Source of the DNA: an uncultured Lachnospira sp.
Lineage (GTDB): Bacteria; Bacillota; Clostridia; Lachnospirales; Lachnospiraceae
Assembly: GCA_934359185.1 (NCBI GenBank)
Contig: CAKRLE010000004.1
Location: 1 to 64,000, forward strand
Reading direction: 5' to 3'
DNA: 64,000 bases
Each line of letters starts with the position of its first letter. Position 1 is the stretch's first letter. Below, piece after piece: positions 26,692-36,188 of the stretch. The position numbers and the translations under genes were made by a program. The notes beneath the pieces are model-generated. The model was not told the origin of the DNA, searched no databases, and worked only from the letters and a program-made list of their open reading frames with translations.

Positions 26692-28920
26692 CTACCTTTC
26701 CAGCCTGTCAATTATCTGATATTCAAATCCGCCATCTGAAAGACGCTTCTCAACATACGACGCATCGGTTGTATTGGTGTTAGCAAGCAACAGATATGCA
26801 TTACCATCATTATTGCTTCCTATATAATCCGATGTTCTGACCATCTTGCTTAAATTGCCACTCGCTTTTACAAGATCTTTATCCGGAAGGATTATCTTGA
26901 TAAGTGTACAGTACGCAAGACCCTTATTTCTCGCATTAATAAAGGCATCAAGAAGTGTCTTGAATGCATCCGCATCAAGTATCCTTGTTCCCTCTATATA
27001 ACGTTCATTCTCAAGCATTTCAATATATCTGTCAGAACGAAGCACAGCATTCTGAATCATAAAGCTTATAACTCTTAATCTGTTTGTCTGTGCCATATTC
27101 ATTCTTTCCCAAGCTATATTCCATAACATGATAATAGAATTAAGCTCATCATTCTCATTAATAGCGACAGCCATCAGAGGATAATTCTTTGTAAGCTTCC
27201 TGTTAATATATACCTCACCCTTGATAAGTGCCTCATACATATCCGTATATTTGGTATATTCAATTGAGTTGCCAAGTGACCTCGCCTTTGGTGATGTTGC
27301 TGACATCAGTCGTGCAAAACTTCTGTTTGATACATTGTATATAGCAACATCATTACAATCCATAAGGTCAGATATAACCTCTGCCGCATGGAAGAATACT
27401 TCTTCTGGAGCATCCTGGTCAAGTGTCGCAGTTATCTCAAATATCTTGCCAAGGCTGTCTGTCTGATTGATTACCTGTGTCTGTAATTCATCTTTTAACT
27501 TGGCATTAATCATATTGATATCTTCAATATCTTTAAGTCTGCTCGCAAGATATATTGATTCATCCTTCCTGTCATCCTTTATAGTTCTTATCTTGTCACG
27601 CAGATATCCTACTGACAGGCCTAAGATTACAAGCTGAGCCATCCACACATATGTATTATAATCAAGCATTACATCAAATCCAGACCTTGAATACGTCTGT
27701 CTGAAAATGTAACCTGCAACCGCAAGAAATGAAGAAAATGCCGCCTGCTGCTGTCCATAGATAATTGCAAATATCTCTACATATATAAGGTATGGATCAA
27801 GCTTCGCAAAATAAGCACTTCCTGTAACCCTATTATTAATCATGAAGAATGGAATAAACACAATCATGTTCTCTATAAAAGGGAGTGCCACTCTGAGCAG
27901 GCTCTTGCATCCTGTCAGGAATTTCTTTCCTGCTGATGACTTCTTCCTGCTTCTGTCTACAAACTTATCTATGTCTTTCTTGAACTCATCAATCATTAAT
28001 TCCGCACACTTCGAAGCATCCTTGAATATAACAACATTGACCTCATCAGAAACATCCGGAATCTTAGTGCTATATAAAAAATCGTCCTTAATCTCATAAT
28101 TCTTTGCTATAAGCACATTGTCATCAATGCTGTCAATCTGTTCACTTACCATCTCTGCCAGCTCATCCTGGGTAATTCTTATATCACACCCAAGCCGGTA
28201 TATGCTTTCACGGAATGCAGTTTTATTGATTATATTGTATAATGCTTCAACAAAGTCATTGATATAGATAGGTGAATAATACTTTCCTGTTATTGTAGTC
28301 TGTTTGTCAGTATATGCCTCAATCAGCATTCTTGCACACATATCGCTCTTTAACACATGATCCTGTGGACTCTCAGGCTCATAACACATATTATCTACCC
28401 TTAGTGTTATAATATCTGCATTAGTATTCTGTCTCATGTTAGAACATGCAGACTCTCCGTTCTTTAACGCTACAGCTTTATAGATATCAGCATATTTTTC
28501 ATAACCACCAGAATATGAATCTCTTCTGGCTGATGTAATTTCCTTATATTCTGTCCTTGTAACCTGTTTCACTTCACTTGATGAGAGATTGATAAATCTT
28601 CCATGTCCGAGAAATAAAAATGCATTGAGGCAGTTAAATAATCCATTGCCAAAATTAACAACTTCTGTATATCCACCATTCCAGTCATAATTAGAATCAA
28701 ACGCTCCTGTAAAAACTGTCACATCCGGATTAACGCTTTCAAAAACCTCCTTGATGCAGTCACTATCATATGCAAATACATAATGTTCATATACATTCTG
28801 GAACTTGCTCTTATCAGCTTTGCTGCTGGTAAGAACATATATGTCACAACCTTCTTTACTAAGCTTCTGAATTATAGACGCAGTTACTCTATTAAATCCC
28901 CCTATTATTAACGCCTTCAT
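26692..28920 (-). CDS. pelD: PelD-like c-di-GMP receptor with N-terminal SDR-type domain
   Basis: 742 residues. Residues 1-290 form a Rossmann/SDR-like domain whose glycine loop (IGGFNRVTASII) and YxxxK motif are degenerate, suggesting a non-catalytic or altered domain. About 335-440 holds membrane segments, then a coiled stretch, a GAF-like domain (about 480-620) and a degenerate GGDEF domain. In the last, the active-site position reads NDGNA (704-708), but exactly five residues before it stands RTSD (Arg695, Asp698), the RxxD I-site by which P. aeruginosa PelD binds c-di-GMP. It should therefore sense but not make c-di-GMP and switch on polymer export through the PelE-, PelF- and PelG-like proteins. 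ATG at 28920, GGAGG 6 nt upstream. Confidence 0.85.
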   Translation of the reverse strand: MKALIIGGFNRVTASIIQKLSKEGCDIYVLTSSKADKSKFQNVYEHYVFAYDSDCIKEVFESVNPDVTVFTGAFDSNYDWNGGYTEVVNFGNGLFNCLNAFLFLGHGRFINLSSSEVKQVTRTEYKEITSARRDSYSGGYEKYADIYKAVALKNGESACSNMRQNTNADIITLRVDNMCYEPESPQDHVLKSDMCARMLIEAYTDKQTTITGKYYSPIYINDFVEALYNIINKTAFRESIYRLGCDIRITQDELAEMVSEQIDSIDDNVLIAKNYEIKDDFLYSTKIPDVSDEVNVVIFKDASKCAELMIDEFKKDIDKFVDRSRKKSSAGKKFLTGCKSLLRVALPFIENMIVFIPFFMINNRVTGSAYFAKLDPYLIYVEIFAIIYGQQQAAFSSFLAVAGYIFRQTYSRSGFDVMLDYNTYVWMAQLVILGLSVGYLRDKIRTIKDDRKDESIYLASRLKDIEDINMINAKLKDELQTQVINQTDSLGKIFEITATLDQDAPEEVFFHAAEVISDLMDCNDVAIYNVSNRSFARLMSATSPKARSLGNSIEYTKYTDMYEALIKGEVYINRKLTKNYPLMAVAINENDELNSIIMLWNIAWERMNMAQTNRLRVISFMIQNAVLRSDRYIEMLENERYIEGTRILDADAFKTLLDAFINARNKGLAYCTLIKIILPDKDLVKASGNLSKMVRTSDYIGSNNDGNAYLLLANTNTTDASYVEKRLSDGGFEYQIIDRLER

Positions 28921-28956
28921 CTTAATCCTCCATTACCGGTTAGAATAATTCCTTCT

Positions 28957-29244
28957 CTATTCAACATACAGACATCCTTTCTCAAGCAGATTTTCGACAT
29001 AATCAGCAACATCTGACTGTGCTTCCTTAAAGGATATTCCATATTCACTTTGTATATTCTTAGCAATATCTTCAATTTCATATCCCATCTCAAGCTGTTC
29101 CCATATATATGCACCTGTAGCATTAAGCTTAATCGGATAAATGTAGCTGTCTATGGCATCCGAAGATTTAACCGGATAATCCCCCCTCATTAAAAGCCAC
29201 GAATATCCAGCAATCCGTCTAAGATAAAATCCATTATTTTTCAT
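28957..29244 (-). CDS. PqqD-like peptide-binding protein
   Basis: 95 residues with the PqqD/RRE layout: beta-hairpin (RRIAGYSWLLMRGDYP), KLNATGAYIWEQLEMG (the conserved LN-x-TG-x-x-IWE), and a winged-helix end (DVADYVENLLEKGCLYVE). PqqD-type domains usually bind precursor peptides or partner enzymes; no radical SAM maturase is nearby. Together with the NTP_transf_5 and S24/S26 proteins of this locus it makes a combination seen in several Firmicutes. It is the first gene of the Pel-like operon. ATG at 29244 with AAGGAG 7 nt upstream. Confidence 0.85.
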   Translation of the reverse strand: MKNNGFYLRRIAGYSWLLMRGDYPVKSSDAIDSYIYPIKLNATGAYIWEQLEMGYEIEDIAKNIQSEYGISFKEAQSDVADYVENLLEKGCLYVE

Positions 29245-29281
29245 CAGTCAGCTCCTTGATGTTTAAATGTTATATTTTATA

Positions 29282-29310
29282 ATTATACTCCAAAATAAAA
29301 AATGTGTAAA
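29282..29310 (-). promoter_or_regulatory. Promoter of the Pel-like operon
   Basis: On the minus strand TTTACA (29305-29310), a 17-bp spacer and TATAAT (29282-29287), about 37 nt before the pqqD-like start codon. The -35 box lies inside the 3' arm of the terminator of the upstream ABC operon. Confidence 0.75.
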
Positions 29311-29359
29311 TAAATCAAACCTAAAGTACTATCACTTCAAGTAGATTTATTTACACATT
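29301..29359 (-). terminator. Terminator of the ABC exporter operon
   Basis: A perfect 16-bp AT-rich inverted repeat (29301-29316 with 29344-29359) around a 27-nt loop. Read on the minus strand it is followed by TTTTTATTTT. It separates the exporter genes from the Pel-like operon. Confidence 0.7.
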
Positions 29360-29379
29360 ATAATATACCCTGAAAATGC

Positions 29380-31230
29380 CTAAGCCTCTTCAAACTGCGA
29401 ATTGTAAAGATCTGCGTAAAATCCGCCCTGAGCCATCAGCTCATCATGGCTGCCCTGCTCGATAATATCTCCATCCTTCATAACAAGAATCATATCTGCA
29501 TTCTTAATTGTAGATAATCTGTGAGCTATTACAAAACTTGTTCTGCCTTTCATAAGGTTATCCATAGCTTTCTGTATAAGCTGCTCTGTTCTTGTATCAA
29601 TTGACGAGGTTGCCTCATCAAGAATAAGAACCGGATTATCTGCAAGGATTGCTCTCGCAATTGTGAGAAGCTGTTTCTGTCCCTGTGATACATTACTTGC
29701 ATCCTCATTAAGCTCCATATTATATCCGCCAGGAAGAGTTGATATAAAATGATCTGCGTGGGCAGCCTTAGCTGCAGCTATAACCTCTTCATCTGTAGCA
29801 TCCAGCCTTCCATATCGTATATTCTCCATAATTGTATCTTTGTAAAGCCATGTATCCTGAAGAACCATTCCAAATGCATCTCTTAGATCACGCCTGTTAA
29901 ACTCCCTGATATCATGTCCATCCAGAAGAATCTTACCATCATCAACATCATAGAAACGCATAAGAAGCTTTACCATAGTTGTCTTTCCTGCTCCTGTCGG
30001 TCCAACAATCGCCACCTTCTGTCCTGGCTTAACTTTAGCTGAGAAATCACGGATAACAGGCTGTTCCTTCTTATATCCGAATCTTACATGTGAGAACTCA
30101 ACAGCTCCTTCAATGTTGTCTGTGCTTACCGGATCAGCAACAATCTGCTCCTCCTCCTCTTCTCCAAGGAATTCAAACACTCTCTCAGCAGCAGCAGCCA
30201 TAGACTGTACCTGGTTGATTACCTGTGCAATCTGTGTTATCGGCTGTGTGAAACTCTTAACATACTGGATAAATGCCTGGATATCACCGATAGTTATAAC
30301 ACCCTTGATAGCAAAAAAACCACCAGATATAGCAACCGCAACATAACCAAGATTACCGACAAATGCCATTACAGGCTGCATCATTCCTGAGAAAAACTGA
30401 GATTTCCATGCTGATTTATACAGTATATCATTAGTCTCATTAAACTGGTTCACCATATCGCGTTCTTTATCAAATGATTTTACAACCATATGCCCTGAAT
30501 ATGTCTCTTCTACCTGTCCGTTAATTTTACCGAGATATTCCTGCTGTGTTATGAAATACTTCTGTGACCTTTTAACAACAAATGAGACAAGCCCCGCAGA
30601 CACTGGAAGAATAACTATTGCAATAATTGTCATAACAGGAGATATACCCAGCATCATGACAAGCACACCAATAAGCGTTGCAACTGATGTAATTATCGTT
30701 GTTATGCTCTGGTTTAATCCCTGTCCAAGAGTATCAACATCATTAGTTATTCTCGAAAGAACCTCTCCATATGTTCTGCTCTCAAAATATTTAAGAGGCA
30801 TTCTGTTAATCTTCTCTGAAATCTCTTTTCTTAACCGGTAGCAGACCTTCTGTGTTACTCCTGTCATAATCCAGCCCTGACAGAAGCTGAATATAACACT
30901 TATAACATATAGACCAAGCACTATGAGAAGAATCCTGCCGATATAGCCGTAATCCATTCCACCTGTGCCATATATCTTATTCATAAGACCTTCAGCCAGG
31001 GCTGTTGTCGCCTTACCTAATATCTTAGGTCCTATTACATTAAACACTGTTGATACAGCCGCGAATATCATAACAGCTATAACAGCAATCTTAAACTTTC
31101 CTATATATGATAATAATCTGCCAATTGAGCCTTTGAAATCTTTAGCTTTCTCCGCTGGCATACCTGGATTTCTGCCACCCGGTCCTCTTCTTACAGGAGG
31201 TTTCTTTATTTCATTGCTATTATCTGTCAT
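29380..31230 (-). CDS. ABC exporter half-transporter, subunit with a consensus catalytic site
   Basis: 616 residues: six transmembrane segments (about 45-340) then an ATPase domain with Walker A GPTGAGKTT, signature NVSQGQKQ (LSGGQ altered) and Walker B VLILDEATSS with the catalytic Glu. It belongs to the MsbA/LmrA-type multidrug or lipid exporters. The partner gene ends 2 nt upstream, so the two form a heterodimer. Substrate unknown. The N-terminus is Pro/Gly-rich and basic. ATG at 31230 with GGAGG 7 nt upstream. Confidence 0.88.
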   Translation of the reverse strand: MTDNSNEIKKPPVRRGPGGRNPGMPAEKAKDFKGSIGRLLSYIGKFKIAVIAVMIFAAVSTVFNVIGPKILGKATTALAEGLMNKIYGTGGMDYGYIGRILLIVLGLYVISVIFSFCQGWIMTGVTQKVCYRLRKEISEKINRMPLKYFESRTYGEVLSRITNDVDTLGQGLNQSITTIITSVATLIGVLVMMLGISPVMTIIAIVILPVSAGLVSFVVKRSQKYFITQQEYLGKINGQVEETYSGHMVVKSFDKERDMVNQFNETNDILYKSAWKSQFFSGMMQPVMAFVGNLGYVAVAISGGFFAIKGVITIGDIQAFIQYVKSFTQPITQIAQVINQVQSMAAAAERVFEFLGEEEEEQIVADPVSTDNIEGAVEFSHVRFGYKKEQPVIRDFSAKVKPGQKVAIVGPTGAGKTTMVKLLMRFYDVDDGKILLDGHDIREFNRRDLRDAFGMVLQDTWLYKDTIMENIRYGRLDATDEEVIAAAKAAHADHFISTLPGGYNMELNEDASNVSQGQKQLLTIARAILADNPVLILDEATSSIDTRTEQLIQKAMDNLMKGRTSFVIAHRLSTIKNADMILVMKDGDIIEQGSHDELMAQGGFYADLYNSQFEEA

Positions 31231-31232
31231 GT

Positions 31233-33362
31233 CTATGCCTCCTCTCCAAGCTCTTTAGCTGACAACTGCGACCTTGCAATTTCGCTGTAAACCTCACAGT
31301 TCTTCATAAGTTCTTCATGTGTTCCCTTACCAACAATACGTCCATCATCCATTACAAGAATCTGGTCAGCATTCATTACAGTACTGATTCTCTGTGCCAC
31401 TATAATCACTGCAGCATCAGTCACTTTGCCAGCAAGCTCTTTTCTAAGTGTGGCATCAGTCTTTAAATCAAGTGCTGAAAAGCTGTCGTCAAACACATAT
31501 ATCTTAGGAGATTTAGCTATTGCTCTCGCTATTGAAAGTCTCTGCTTCTGGCCTCCCGATACATTAGAACCGCCCTGTGCTATATGGCTGTCATACTTAT
31601 CTTTCTTAGTATCGATAAACTCTGTAGCCTGTGCAATTTCTGCCGCTGTCTTTATATCTTCATCAGAAGCATCTTCCTTGCCAAATCTTAGATTACTTGC
31701 AATTGTTCCCGAGAAAAGCACTGCCTTCTGTGGAACATAACCTATCATCGAGCGCAGATCTGACATAGATACATTTCTGATATCATGCCCGTCAACCTCT
31801 ATAGAACCTTCCGTAACATCATATAATCTAGGTATCAGATTAACAAGCGTAGACTTACCACATCCTGTACTACCTACAATTGCTGTTGTCTTGCCTGGTT
31901 CTGCCGTGAAATCAATATCCTCAAGAACATCTGAATCGGCATTATTATATCTGAAATACACATGATTAAATCTTATAACGCCCTTCTTATCATTCATCTG
32001 CTCTGGATTCACTGGGTCCTCAATCTGACTATCCTCATTAAGGACTTCCTGAATTCTGTTAGCCGCAACACCAGCCCTTGGGAGCATTACCGACATCATA
32101 GTGATCATAAGGAATGACATAACTATCTGCATTGAGTAAGTTATAAATGCTGTCATGGCACCCACCTGAAGAGTTCCCTCATCAATCTTATGTGCAGATA
32201 CCCATATTATCAATATATTTAATCCATACATTATAAACGTCATTAAAGGCATCATAAATGTCATAACTCTGTTAGTAAAAAGCATTGTTCCTGTCAACGC
32301 TTTATTAGCCTTGTCAAAACGTTCTTCTTCCTTCTGCTCACGGCCAAATGCACGTATAACTGGAATACCTGTAAGGATTTCCCTTGATACAAGATTGACA
32401 TTATCAACAAGCTCCTGCATCTTCTTGAACTTCGGCATAGTTATTGCCATAAGAACACCAACAACTGCAATAATCACAACAAGTGCAAGTGCTATAATCC
32501 ACTCCATTCCTGCCTTTGATTCCATAACCTTAAAGATACCACCGATACCAAGAATTGGAGCGTATGCAACCACTCTTAAAAGCATAACAGTTACAAACTG
32601 TACCTGCTGTATATCATTAGTAGTTCTTGTTATAAGAGATGCGGTTGAAAATTTATCCATCTCTGCATTAGAGAAGCCCATGACCTTAGAGTAGACATTT
32701 CTACGCATATCACGTCCAACACTTGCCGCAACCCTTGATGCAACAAGTCCTACAAGAACTGTGGCAACTGCTACAAGCAATGCCATTGCAAGCATCTTCG
32801 CACCTGATATCCACAGATATGAGGTCTGTAATCTATCCATGTCCACGCCAGCATTACTGTCCATCTTCTTGGCATATGCTATTCCCATAGACTGAATCAT
32901 TGTACTTCCTACAGCATTAAGCTGTTCAGAAGCTGACTCTCTCATACTGTCTATATCACTTTCTTTAACCATGCCCATAGATAAAGCCATTGTCATCTTC
33001 TGTACATCTTCACCGCTCATCTGGCTTACAATAATTAATGGAATATTAAATATATCATCATATTCACTTAACTTTTTGTCACTCTTGACATTAAGCCTGT
33101 AATTATCGCCATCCTGATCATATATCTGATTCCAGATATCTTTTTCCGAATCTGTCATCAAAAGCATAGCATTAGCATAATCTTCGGATGTTATTGCCTC
33201 CGGACAGGTGTGAGATATTCCACCATTCTGTATACCCGTGTCAATTATGTCTGACGTATAGCCTGGCAGCGACAAATCACAAAATGCCTGCATCAGCAGA
33301 AGCACGACAATAATCACACAGGATTTCCAGTAAGGTATCAGGTTTTTAAATATTCTAGACAT
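31233..33362 (-). CDS. ABC exporter half-transporter, subunit with a degenerate catalytic site
   Basis: 709 residues. Between the first two transmembrane segments lies an extracytoplasmic insertion of about 125 residues (about 38-165), as in LmrD-type partners. The ATPase domain has Walker A GSTGCGKST, a perfect NVSGGQKQR signature and Walker B IYVFDDSFS, where Asp replaces the catalytic Glu. This complements the partner, whose own signature is altered but whose Glu is intact: the usual asymmetric heterodimer. ATG at 33362 with GGGAG about 10 nt upstream. Confidence 0.88.
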   Translation of the reverse strand: MSRIFKNLIPYWKSCVIIVVLLLMQAFCDLSLPGYTSDIIDTGIQNGGISHTCPEAITSEDYANAMLLMTDSEKDIWNQIYDQDGDNYRLNVKSDKKLSEYDDIFNIPLIIVSQMSGEDVQKMTMALSMGMVKESDIDSMRESASEQLNAVGSTMIQSMGIAYAKKMDSNAGVDMDRLQTSYLWISGAKMLAMALLVAVATVLVGLVASRVAASVGRDMRRNVYSKVMGFSNAEMDKFSTASLITRTTNDIQQVQFVTVMLLRVVAYAPILGIGGIFKVMESKAGMEWIIALALVVIIAVVGVLMAITMPKFKKMQELVDNVNLVSREILTGIPVIRAFGREQKEEERFDKANKALTGTMLFTNRVMTFMMPLMTFIMYGLNILIIWVSAHKIDEGTLQVGAMTAFITYSMQIVMSFLMITMMSVMLPRAGVAANRIQEVLNEDSQIEDPVNPEQMNDKKGVIRFNHVYFRYNNADSDVLEDIDFTAEPGKTTAIVGSTGCGKSTLVNLIPRLYDVTEGSIEVDGHDIRNVSMSDLRSMIGYVPQKAVLFSGTIASNLRFGKEDASDEDIKTAAEIAQATEFIDTKKDKYDSHIAQGGSNVSGGQKQRLSIARAIAKSPKIYVFDDSFSALDLKTDATLRKELAGKVTDAAVIIVAQRISTVMNADQILVMDDGRIVGKGTHEELMKNCEVYSEIARSQLSAKELGEEA

Positions 33363-33424
33363 GTGATATTAACTCCCTTTCGTAATCAAGTTCTCTGATA
33401 TTACCACTTTTCTCCATAAATAAA

Positions 33425-33439
33425 AAGATAATTTATCTT
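33425..33439. promoter_or_regulatory. Palindrome upstream of the ABC exporter
   Basis: AAGATAATTTATCTT is a perfect 7-1-7 palindrome about 65 nt before the exporter start codon, of a size and composition typical of MarR- or TetR-type operators. No such regulator gene is in the window. Confidence 0.4.
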
Positions 33440-33449
33440 ACAAATGTCT

Positions 33450-33502
33450 AAAAAAAATATTAAATGCCCTTCTCACTGGGCATCCAGCAAAAAGAGCATT
33501 TA
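33450..33502 (-). terminator. Terminator of the copper operon
   Basis: TAAATGC/GCATTTA outer stem (33461-33467 with 33496-33502), an inner CTGG/CCAG stem, and on the minus strand a run of eight T at 33450-33458. Confidence 0.8.
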
Positions 33503-33548
33503 TTTAATCATTAGTATCCTGCCATCCAGGTATATTACTATATTGATA

Positions 33549-33758
33549 TTACTGTATTGATGTTACTTTATAATCCTTGTCTTCAACGGCTTTCTTTAAC
33601 ACATCATCTGATACATCTGCTGTAAGCTTAACAACTGCTGTTCCAGCCTCATGGCTTACAACTGCCTCTGATACCTGTTCTACAGCCTCAAGAGCCTTCT
33701 TTACTGTTGCCTCACAATGTCCGCACATCATTCCTTCAATCTTAATTGTCTTTTCCAT
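33549..33758 (-). CDS. copZ: Possible internally initiated CopZ copper chaperone (in frame with copA)
   Basis: Inside copA, AAGGAG (33768-33773) precedes ATG at 33758 by 9 nt, and the resulting 69-residue product ([19 protein letters not shown]...) is a complete CopZ-like HMA domain ending with the copA stop. Either copA and copZ fused by loss of a stop and the site is a relic, or both the fusion and free CopZ are produced. It is listed as an alternative product, not as an independent gene. Confidence 0.5.
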   Translation of the reverse strand: MEKTIKIEGMMCGHCEATVKKALEAVEQVSEAVVSHEAGTAVVKLTADVSDDVLKKAVEDKDYKVTSIQ

Positions 33759-36149
33759 TAATGTAGTCTCCTTTTCATTGTTAATATTATAACTGCCAAG
33801 ATATTCTTTTGGTATCTCTGCCTGATTCTTTATCTTTTTATCTCTGGCAGTGTTATACATTTTAAACATGTTAAGCCTCAGTGCGTTACTTACCACACAG
33901 AAGCTTGATAAGCTCATCGCAGCAGCTCCAAACATAGGATTAAGTGTCCAGCCAAATATCGGTATCCACACACCTGCTGCAAGCGGTATTCCTATGACAT
34001 TATAGAAAAATGCCCAGAACAGATTCTCATGTATATTAGTGAGTGTCGCACGGCTTAATCTTATTGCTGCTGGAACATCTGATAATCTGCTCTTCATAAG
34101 AACTATATCTGCCGCATCAATTGCTATATCTGTACCTGCACCTATCGCAATACCTACATCAGCTCTTGTCAGAGCCGGTGCATCATTAATTCCATCTCCA
34201 ACCATGGCAGTTTTTCCGAACTTCTGTAAGCTTGATATAACCTGTTCCTTGCCATCAGGAAGTACTCCTGCAATAATCTCATCAACGCCAGCCTGTGCGC
34301 CTATAGCCCTTGCTGTACGCTCATTATCACCCGTAAGCATTACAACCCTGATTCCCATATTCTGTAATTCTTTTACAGCAGCAGGACTATCTTCCTTGAT
34401 AACATCAGCAACAGCAATTATTCCTAACAGCCTGTTATCATAAGCAAACATAAGTGGTGTCTTACCATCTGAAGCATACCTTCCCGCAGTATCCAGAATG
34501 TCCTGTCCTACATTTACCTGTTCTGATATATATTTGACACTTCCCCCAACAAGTCTTCTGCCATCCACATATGCCTCAAGTCCGTTACCAGCAAGTGCTT
34601 TGAAATCACTAAGCTCCAATGTGCCATTATCAGTGTCTCTGGCATTATCATTTTCTTTGCCATACATCATAACTGCTTTAGCAAGTGGATGTTCACTCAT
34701 ACTCTCAAGTGCTTTGGCATATCTTATAAGCTCTGCCTCTCCATTTTCCTGTATTGCATATATATCTGTAACTCTTGGTTCTCCACTCGTTATTGTACCT
34801 GTCTTATCAAGTACAACAATCTGTGTCCTGCCAGCGGATTCAAGCGAAACAGCTGTTTTAAACATAATTCCATTCTTTGCGCCCATTCCATTGCCAACCA
34901 TAATAGCAACAGGTGTTGCAAGTCCAAGTGCGCATGGACAGCTTATAACAAGTACGGATATTCCTCTCGCAAGGGCATATCCGATACTCTGCCCTGCAAT
35001 TATCCATACAATTGTAGTTATAATTGCAATACATATAACCGCAGGAACAAATATCCCAGATACTTTATCGGCAATTTTGGCTATTGGAGCTTTAGTTGCT
35101 GCAGCATCACTTACCATCTGTATTATCTGCGAAAGAGCTGTATCCTGTCCAACCCTTCTTGCCTCACATCGAAGATAACCTGACTGGTTGATTGTGGCAG
35201 CACACACCTCGTCCCCTGCTGCCTTATCTACCGGTATGCTCTCTCCTGTGAGTGCTGACTCGTCAACTGCACTCTGTCCATCAATAACAATACCATCCAC
35301 CGGTATATTCTCTCCCGGCTTAACTACAAATGTATCACCAGCCTTTACCTGTCCAATTGGCACAATCTGCTCAACGCCATCTTTTATAACTGTCGCCTTC
35401 TTAGGCGCAAGCTTCATCAGTCCTTTAAGAGCATCTGTTGTTCTGCCTTTAGAATGAGCTTCAAGCATCTTGCCAACCGTGATAAGCGTAAGTATCATAG
35501 CTGCAGATTCAAAATAAAACTCATGCATATATTTCATGACTCCCATGCTGTCGCCTCTGACTGACGCATCTGTCATCGCAAATAATACACATGTACTATA
35601 GACAAATGCTGCTGTACTTCCAAGTGCAACAAGTGTATCCATGTTGGGTGCGCCCTTAAATAAGCTTTTAAAACCACTAATAAAGAACTTCTGGTTGATA
35701 ACCATAATTATAATCGTAAGAAGCATCTGGATAAGCCCCATTGCTATATGATTGTCTTTCAACACATCAGGAAGCGGCCATCCCCACATCATATGTCCCA
35801 TAGAAATATACATAAGGATTAAAAGGAATCCTATTGATGCCATAAGCCTCCTCTTTAAAACCGGAGTTTCCCTGTCTGCCAGATAATCCTCTTCACTCAT
35901 ACCATCCGCTTGTGTACTGCCGACTGACGCATCCTTACCATCTGATGAACTGTCTCTTAACGATGCTCCATAGCCGGCGTCTTCTACTGCTTCGATAATT
36001 GACGCAGCATCTGCACTGCCTTCGACACCCATCGAATTAGTCAGCAGACTAACAGAGCATGATGTCACTCCATCAACCTTTGACACTGCCTTTTCAACTC
36101 TGGAACTGCACGCTGCACAGCTCATACCTGTAACATTGTATACCTTCAT
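33549..36149 (-). CDS. copA: Copper-exporting P1B-type ATPase with C-terminal CopZ-like domain
   Basis: 866 residues. N-terminal HMA domain with GMSCAACSS (Cys11, Cys14), transmembrane region, CPC metal site (404-406), phosphorylation site DKTGT (Asp448), SEHPLAKA, and [10 protein letters not shown]. It expels Cu(I) from the cytoplasm. After the last transmembrane segment a second HMA domain follows in frame ([15 protein letters not shown]), equal in size to a whole CopZ chaperone. The joint contains an AAGGAG and an ATG at 33758, so the last 69 residues may also be made alone. Follows csoR by 40 nt in the same operon. ATG at 36149. Confidence 0.95.
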   Translation of the reverse strand: MKVYNVTGMSCAACSSRVEKAVSKVDGVTSCSVSLLTNSMGVEGSADAASIIEAVEDAGYGASLRDSSSDGKDASVGSTQADGMSEEDYLADRETPVLKRRLMASIGFLLILMYISMGHMMWGWPLPDVLKDNHIAMGLIQMLLTIIIMVINQKFFISGFKSLFKGAPNMDTLVALGSTAAFVYSTCVLFAMTDASVRGDSMGVMKYMHEFYFESAAMILTLITVGKMLEAHSKGRTTDALKGLMKLAPKKATVIKDGVEQIVPIGQVKAGDTFVVKPGENIPVDGIVIDGQSAVDESALTGESIPVDKAAGDEVCAATINQSGYLRCEARRVGQDTALSQIIQMVSDAAATKAPIAKIADKVSGIFVPAVICIAIITTIVWIIAGQSIGYALARGISVLVISCPCALGLATPVAIMVGNGMGAKNGIMFKTAVSLESAGRTQIVVLDKTGTITSGEPRVTDIYAIQENGEAELIRYAKALESMSEHPLAKAVMMYGKENDNARDTDNGTLELSDFKALAGNGLEAYVDGRRLVGGSVKYISEQVNVGQDILDTAGRYASDGKTPLMFAYDNRLLGIIAVADVIKEDSPAAVKELQNMGIRVVMLTGDNERTARAIGAQAGVDEIIAGVLPDGKEQVISSLQKFGKTAMVGDGINDAPALTRADVGIAIGAGTDIAIDAADIVLMKSRLSDVPAAIRLSRATLTNIHENLFWAFFYNVIGIPLAAGVWIPIFGWTLNPMFGAAAMSLSSFCVVSNALRLNMFKMYNTARDKKIKNQAEIPKEYLGSYNINNEKETTLMEKTIKIEGMMCGHCEATVKKALEAVEQVSEAVVSHEAGTAVVKLTADVSDDVLKKAVEDKDYKVTSIQ

Positions 36150-36188
36150 TGATTTTTCCTTTCCTGCATTATTTTTCTGCCAGAAATA

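Noticed and set aside
26692..28920. PelD-like protein as an active epimerase or an active diguanylate cyclase
   Set aside because: The Rossmann glycine loop and YxxxK are degenerate and the GGDEF site is lost; binding roles are more likely.
34498..35178. Long Ser/Pro-rich frame opposite copA, and other antisense frames over CopA
   Set aside because: Antisense frames are open because copA uses few codons that create stops on the opposite strand. The composition is unlike a real protein.
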